From: Gemmatimonadota bacterium
Lineage (GTDB): Bacteria > Latescibacterota > UBA2968
Length of the DNA: 36,018 bases
Assembly: GCA_009838845.1 (NCBI GenBank)
Contig: VXRD01000108.1
Location: 1-36,018 of the forward strand
Direction of reading: 5' to 3'
How positions within the stretch are numbered: the first letter of the stretch is position 1; every line of letters begins with the position of its first letter. The notes below the pieces were generated by a model. That model was given only the letters and a program-made list of their open reading frames with translations. It had not been told where the DNA came from and did not search any database. Both the position numbers and the translations under genes were made by a program. This document shows, piece after piece, positions 32,879 to 36,018 of this stretch.

Positions 32879-33997
32879 ATGCGCTTTAAACTGCTCGCTT
32901 CGTTTCTGTCTCTGGCATTTGCACTACCCACCATAGCCGAGGAAGACAAACGGCCCGAATTACCCGGCAGCATATACGACAAACCCTATATCAAACGCAT
33001 GGGCAGAAATGTAGCTATCGGCGGATATATTGACCACGAATTTGAATGGACAGAAGGAAAAGACAGCACTTTTGACCAGCACCGTTTCATCCCCTTCATC
33101 TTTTCGGAAATTACCGACCGAATTCACGTTTCGTGCGAAATCGAATTTGAGCACGGCGGTCTCGTCAAAGGCAGCAGCAACACCGATGGCGAAATCAAAC
33201 TCGAATTCGCCATCATGGACTTCACCTTTAAAGAAGCCTTCAACTATCGGGGCGGTGTCATACTCTCCCCGCTCGGGCGTTTTAACCTCCTGCACGACAG
33301 TCCGCTCAACGACCTGACAGAACGCCCCACCGTGAACCGTCAGATCATGCCATCTACCCTCTCAGAGGCGGGAATGGGCTTCTTTGGCACCTTTTATCCC
33401 TCTGAACTCTCCGTAGCAACTTATGAAATCTACCTCGTCAACGGGTTCAACGAAAAAGTCAACTCCGGCGGTAAACTCCGCATTCGAAGCGGACGGGGCA
33501 GCCAAAAATCGGACAACAACCACGACAAAGCACTCGTCGGACGATTCGGCTTTAGCCCGCGCCTGGGCATTGACCTCGGCGCATCTTTCCACACCGGCAA
33601 ATACGACGATGCGGACAACAACCGCCTCTCCATCTTCGGAGCCGACGCGCAATTTACACAGGGACCCTTTGAACTTCAGGGCGAATACGGACAGGCCACT
33701 GCCGATGGATTTAACGGCGACCAGCGCGGTGCTTATGCACAGACCAACTTTCATTTCGGGCACGATCATTTCTTATCAGAATCCGTGTTCACGGCCGTAG
33801 CACGCTGGGACTGGGTCGATTTTGATACCTCGATAACTGGCGATTCGGAATACGGGATCACCTTTGGTTTGAACTTCCGCCCCGTTGAAGACACGGCTTT
33901 CAAGCTGGATTACAACACCACCTATAAAACGCCAGCAAATGGCGACAAAGGCGATGGCATTGGACGCCTCTTCTTTTCGATTGCCTCGTATTTTTAA
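32879..33997 (+). CDS. Outer-membrane porin-like beta-barrel (phosphate-selective porin type)
   Basis: A 372-residue exported protein. The signal peptide is MRFKLLASFLSLAFALPTIA. The mature part is a string of amphipathic strands (NVAIGGYIDHEFEW, IHVSCEIEFEHGG, AIMDFTFKEAFNYRGGVILS, PFELQGEYGQA, AFKLDYNTTYK) and ends FFSIASYF with a terminal phenylalanine, as needed for outer-membrane insertion. The YIDHEFEW start and RGGVILSPLGRFN resemble porins of the OprO/P-like group. The substrate is not predictable. The ATG has AGGAG eight bases before. It heads an operon with an FMN-binding and a PepSY-like protein, 21 bp apart from the former, which hints at a link with envelope redox or metal handling. 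Confidence 0.8.
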   Translation: MRFKLLASFLSLAFALPTIAEEDKRPELPGSIYDKPYIKRMGRNVAIGGYIDHEFEWTEGKDSTFDQHRFIPFIFSEITDRIHVSCEIEFEHGGLVKGSSNTDGEIKLEFAIMDFTFKEAFNYRGGVILSPLGRFNLLHDSPLNDLTERPTVNRQIMPSTLSEAGMGFFGTFYPSELSVATYEIYLVNGFNEKVNSGGKLRIRSGRGSQKSDNNHDKALVGRFGFSPRLGIDLGASFHTGKYDDADNNRLSIFGADAQFTQGPFELQGEYGQATADGFNGDQRGAYAQTNFHFGHDHFLSESVFTAVARWDWVDFDTSITGDSEYGITFGLNFRPVEDTAFKLDYNTTYKTPANGDKGDGIGRLFFSIASYF

Positions 33998-34018
33998 AAA
34001 AAGGAGTTGGAGAAAACA

Positions 34019-34594
34019 GTGATAAAAAATAAGTATGTGCTCTGTATCATGGTCTGCCTCCTGTCGGGACTCGGATTCGCGCAGGGTCCCGATGGCCCAG
34101 AGGCTATCACTGTATATCTCACAGAAGAACAGGCTCTAAAAAAAGCCTTCCCAGATGCAGACACGCTCTGGAGCGAAGTCTGGATCCCAACCCCACAAGA
34201 ACGGCGGCGCATTGAACGGCGGTTGGGGTGGCGCCTCGAAGAACCCGATTTCACGATTTTTCAGGCAAAAAAAAATGACCGACATCAGGGATACGCGATC
34301 ATTGCGAATCAAATTGGCCTCTACAAACCCATCACCTTCATCGTCAAAGTCAAACCCGACCACCGCGTTGGCGGTGTATGGATCATGGTCTATCGCGAAT
34401 CGCGAGGCGGTCAGGTCAAGCGCCAGCGGTTCTTGACCCAATATACAAATAAAAATGTCAATCATCACATTCGTCTCAACCGCGACATCATCGGCATCAG
34501 CGGTGCCACTCTCTCGGTACGCGCCTTAAATGCGGGCGTCAAGAGGGTCCTCACCGTCCTCAATGTCATTTACTCGGAAAAAGAATCCCAATGA
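34019..34594 (+). CDS. Exported FMN-binding domain protein
   Basis: A 191-residue protein with a signal peptide (MIKNKYVLCIMVCLLSGLGF, cut near AQ). The FMN-binding domain includes YAIIANQIGLYKPITFIVKV, then HHIRLNRDIIGISGATLSVRA. The SGAT motif is the flavinylation site where ApbE-type transferases attach FMN to the threonine, as in RnfG/NqrC. The domain is therefore expected to carry covalent FMN outside the cytoplasm and pass electrons. The start is GTG 34019 with GGAG six bases upstream; a TTG at 34007 abuts the other GGAG too closely. It overlaps the next gene as ATGA. No apbE gene lies in the window. Confidence 0.85.
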   Translation: MIKNKYVLCIMVCLLSGLGFAQGPDGPEAITVYLTEEQALKKAFPDADTLWSEVWIPTPQERRRIERRLGWRLEEPDFTIFQAKKNDRHQGYAIIANQIGLYKPITFIVKVKPDHRVGGVWIMVYRESRGGQVKRQRFLTQYTNKNVNHHIRLNRDIIGISGATLSVRALNAGVKRVLTVLNVIYSEKESQ

Positions 34595-35373
34595 GTGCTA
34601 CCCCTCAAGCCTCCACGCGCAGGAGCAAAACCATCCCGCTTCACAAAGAACAACCCAGAACGCGAACAAAACGCGTCGAATTTTTCCGCAAACTCCATCG
34701 CTATGTCGGCATTGGTGCACTCATATTTTTATCTCTGCTCGCCGTCTCGGGTTTTTTGCTCAATCACCCCGGCCTGCTCGGCGCGCCCTCTGAGCGCACC
34801 CTCTCATTTGCGGTTGACCCCCGCGATCCCCAACACCTCTATCGCGGCACGCGCTTGGCCCTTTATTCCTCTGAAGACGGCGGCAAAACCTGGACCGAAG
34901 TCCCAATGCTCTTCGCTGCAGAACGCGCCGTTGACATCGCCTATGCGCCCGACAATCCCGACCACATTTACGTCGTCCTCGAAGACCTGGGCCTCATTCG
35001 CTCAACCGACGGCGGCATCGTCTGGGAGCAAGTCGGCCTCGGATTTATGCCCCTTGCCGAAGGCATCCGCCTCCAGCGCATTGGCATTGGCTCCACCCAA
35101 AATCTGAACCTGTGGACCTCAGGCGGTCTGCTCACCAGTTCCAACGGCGGAAAAACCTGGGCCTCTATCGCCCAATCTACAAAGCCCGGACACGATCTCT
35201 ACACGATCATACACCAGATTCACACGGGTTATTTCTTCGCCGATTGGTTTGTCTATCTCTACGACATCGCTGCCTGGGGCCTGGTCGGCCTGTCCATCTC
35301 TGGCCTGATCATCTGGTGGCGCACCAGAAAGCGCCGCCTACATCGTACAAAAAAAAGTGCCCTCAGATACTGA
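34591..35373 (+). CDS. PepSY-type membrane protein with BNR repeats
   Basis: A 260-residue inner-membrane protein. Residues 33-60 (FRKLHRYVGIGALIFLSLLA) form the first helix, with the RKLHR and GFLLNHP phrases of PepSY-associated transmembrane proteins. The loop outside the membrane carries three Asp-box/BNR repeats (SSEDGGKTW, STDGGIVW, SSNGGKTW), as in Ycf48-like propellers. A C-terminal helix (AAWGLVGLSISGLIIWW) ends in a basic tail, giving two visible helices. Histidines at LHR, NH and HQIHTG could bind haem, which known PepSY ferric reductases do. It overlaps the FMN-binding gene by ATGA. I infer an electron-transfer role between the membrane and the flavoprotein. Its stop lies within a bidirectional terminator. 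Confidence 0.75.
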   Translation: MSATPQASTRRSKTIPLHKEQPRTRTKRVEFFRKLHRYVGIGALIFLSLLAVSGFLLNHPGLLGAPSERTLSFAVDPRDPQHLYRGTRLALYSSEDGGKTWTEVPMLFAAERAVDIAYAPDNPDHIYVVLEDLGLIRSTDGGIVWEQVGLGFMPLAEGIRLQRIGIGSTQNLNLWTSGGLLTSSNGGKTWASIAQSTKPGHDLYTIIHQIHTGYFFADWFVYLYDIAAWGLVGLSISGLIIWWRTRKRRLHRTKKSALRY

Positions 35374-35382
35374 GAGCACTTT
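35354..35382. terminator. Bidirectional terminator between PepSY/BNR and ferritin genes
   Basis: AAAGTGC (35354-35360) pairs with GCACTTT (35376-35382), and CTCAG with CTGAG, around an ATA loop; one unpaired base lies on each side. A-rich sequence precedes it and T residues follow. The stop codon of the PepSY/BNR gene is in the stem. Confidence 0.7.
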
Positions 35383-35403
35383 CTGTGTACATCGCTTTAT
35401 CTC

Positions 35404-35883
35404 TCACCCCATATCTCGATCCAACAAAAACAGACCATAAGCGTCATCGCCCACCAGCTTCAACTTTTGCACAATACTGCTGATTTGGGCCTCCTCTTCT
35501 ACCTGTTTCTCGATAAACCACTTCAAAAAAATCTCCGTTGCATGGTCGCGCTCATTCAGTGAGAGATCGACCAGATCATTGATCATCCCACTGGATTTCT
35601 GCTCTTGCCGATGCGCATCTTCAAAAACCTCCAGAGGGGATGCCCATTCAGAAGGTGGTTCGGCGATCTGTTTGAGCAGGACCCGGCAGTTTCGCGCATT
35701 GATATAATCCACGATCTTGAGCGCGTGCTGCCGTTCTTCTTTGTATTGCTCGCGCATATACGTGGCAAATCCGTGCAGATTTACCCCGTGAAAATACGTC
35801 TCCATGGCGAGATAGTGAAATGCCGAATGGAACTCAAAATTGAGTTGCTCGTTCAAAGCCATGAGGACCTTCTTGGGAATCAT
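35404..35883 (-). CDS. ftnA: Ferritin (non-haem iron storage)
   Basis: A 159-residue four-helix protein: IPKKVLMALNEQLNFEFHSA, then AMETYFHGVNLHGFATYM and REQYKEERQHALKIVDYI. The ferroxidase residues are in place (E in NEQLNFEF, E/H in EERQHA, E in WFIEKQVEEEAQ), as in bacterial FtnA. It oxidises and stores iron in a 24-subunit cytoplasmic shell. ATG 35883 is chosen from family length; AGGAGG lies 13 bases upstream, a rather long spacing. No promoter is evident in the 135 bp to the window edge, and no gene is seen there. It converges with the PepSY/BNR gene, putting iron storage beside the putative envelope redox operon. Confidence 0.93.
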   Translation of the reverse strand: MIPKKVLMALNEQLNFEFHSAFHYLAMETYFHGVNLHGFATYMREQYKEERQHALKIVDYINARNCRVLLKQIAEPPSEWASPLEVFEDAHRQEQKSSGMINDLVDLSLNERDHATEIFLKWFIEKQVEEEAQISSIVQKLKLVGDDAYGLFLLDRDMG

Positions 35884-36018
35884 AACAAAAAACAAACCTC
35901 CTGTTGGGTGACTTATGGGCCACACTGGGGTAATCAAATGCTCCGCGTCTAAAAGTTACTAAAGGTTTACGCAATTTCGCAAAAAGAATCAATAGAAAAA
36001 TGCCATATACCATTGGGG

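Overview
The window is a bacterial chromosome segment, most likely from the FCB superphylum. The clues are a PorX-type response regulator with a PglZ domain next to a sensor kinase, a long (650-residue) IspG, outer-membrane beta-barrels and a complete sucA-sucB-lpd operon. A Latescibacterota-like lineage is my best guess from the sugar-acid and Gfo/Idh/MocA gene content, but the sequence alone does not prove it. Vegetative-type promoters of the form TTGACA-N17-TAnnnT recur.

Region 1 (1-6.25 kb) is an accessory, AT-richer island. It holds an unrecognised partial gene running off the left edge, a small TPR-like protein and a DUF5131 (phage Gp37/Gp68) protein with a three-cysteine motif. It also holds a class II Fic AMP-transferase gene that appears leaderless and lies behind three operator-like boxes at exact 52-bp spacing. 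A minus-strand operon follows, encoding an OLD/ABC-type ATPase, a Toprim protein (DUF3226) and an HNH nuclease. I regard this operon as the best candidate for an undescribed defence system; it resembles the two-gene PARIS system with an added nuclease.

Region 2 (6.25-14.3 kb) is a catabolic cluster. A ThDP-dependent enzyme is divergent from a plus-strand run: a frameshifted methyltransferase, a TIM-barrel aldolase-like protein, a GH43-like beta-propeller, a class V aminotransferase, a mannonate-dehydratase-like protein, an RraA-family aldolase-like protein and a GNAT acetyltransferase. Together they suggest breakdown of a sugar acid or modified sugar, substrate unknown. Unusual 8-bp tandem repeats sit at two gene ends and supply the stop codons.

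Region 3 (14.3-25.2 kb) is largely housekeeping. The minus strand carries a DUF1028 protein, a YjbH-like outer-membrane protein, tsaE, porX and a PorY-like kinase. The plus strand carries rpsU, cvpA, ispG, dnaG, a CAT-anticodon tRNA and an HU/IHF-type gene, with several clear terminators.

Region 4 (25.2-36 kb) has the minus-strand 2-oxoglutarate dehydrogenase operon (sucA-sucB-lpd) and a two-gene oxidoreductase/glycosyltransferase unit. An intergenic stretch of about 365 bp has strong RNA-like structure, including a possible minus-strand small RNA. A plus-strand operon follows (porin, FMN-binding protein, PepSY/BNR membrane protein) that looks like an envelope electron-transfer module. A convergent ferritin gene closes the window.
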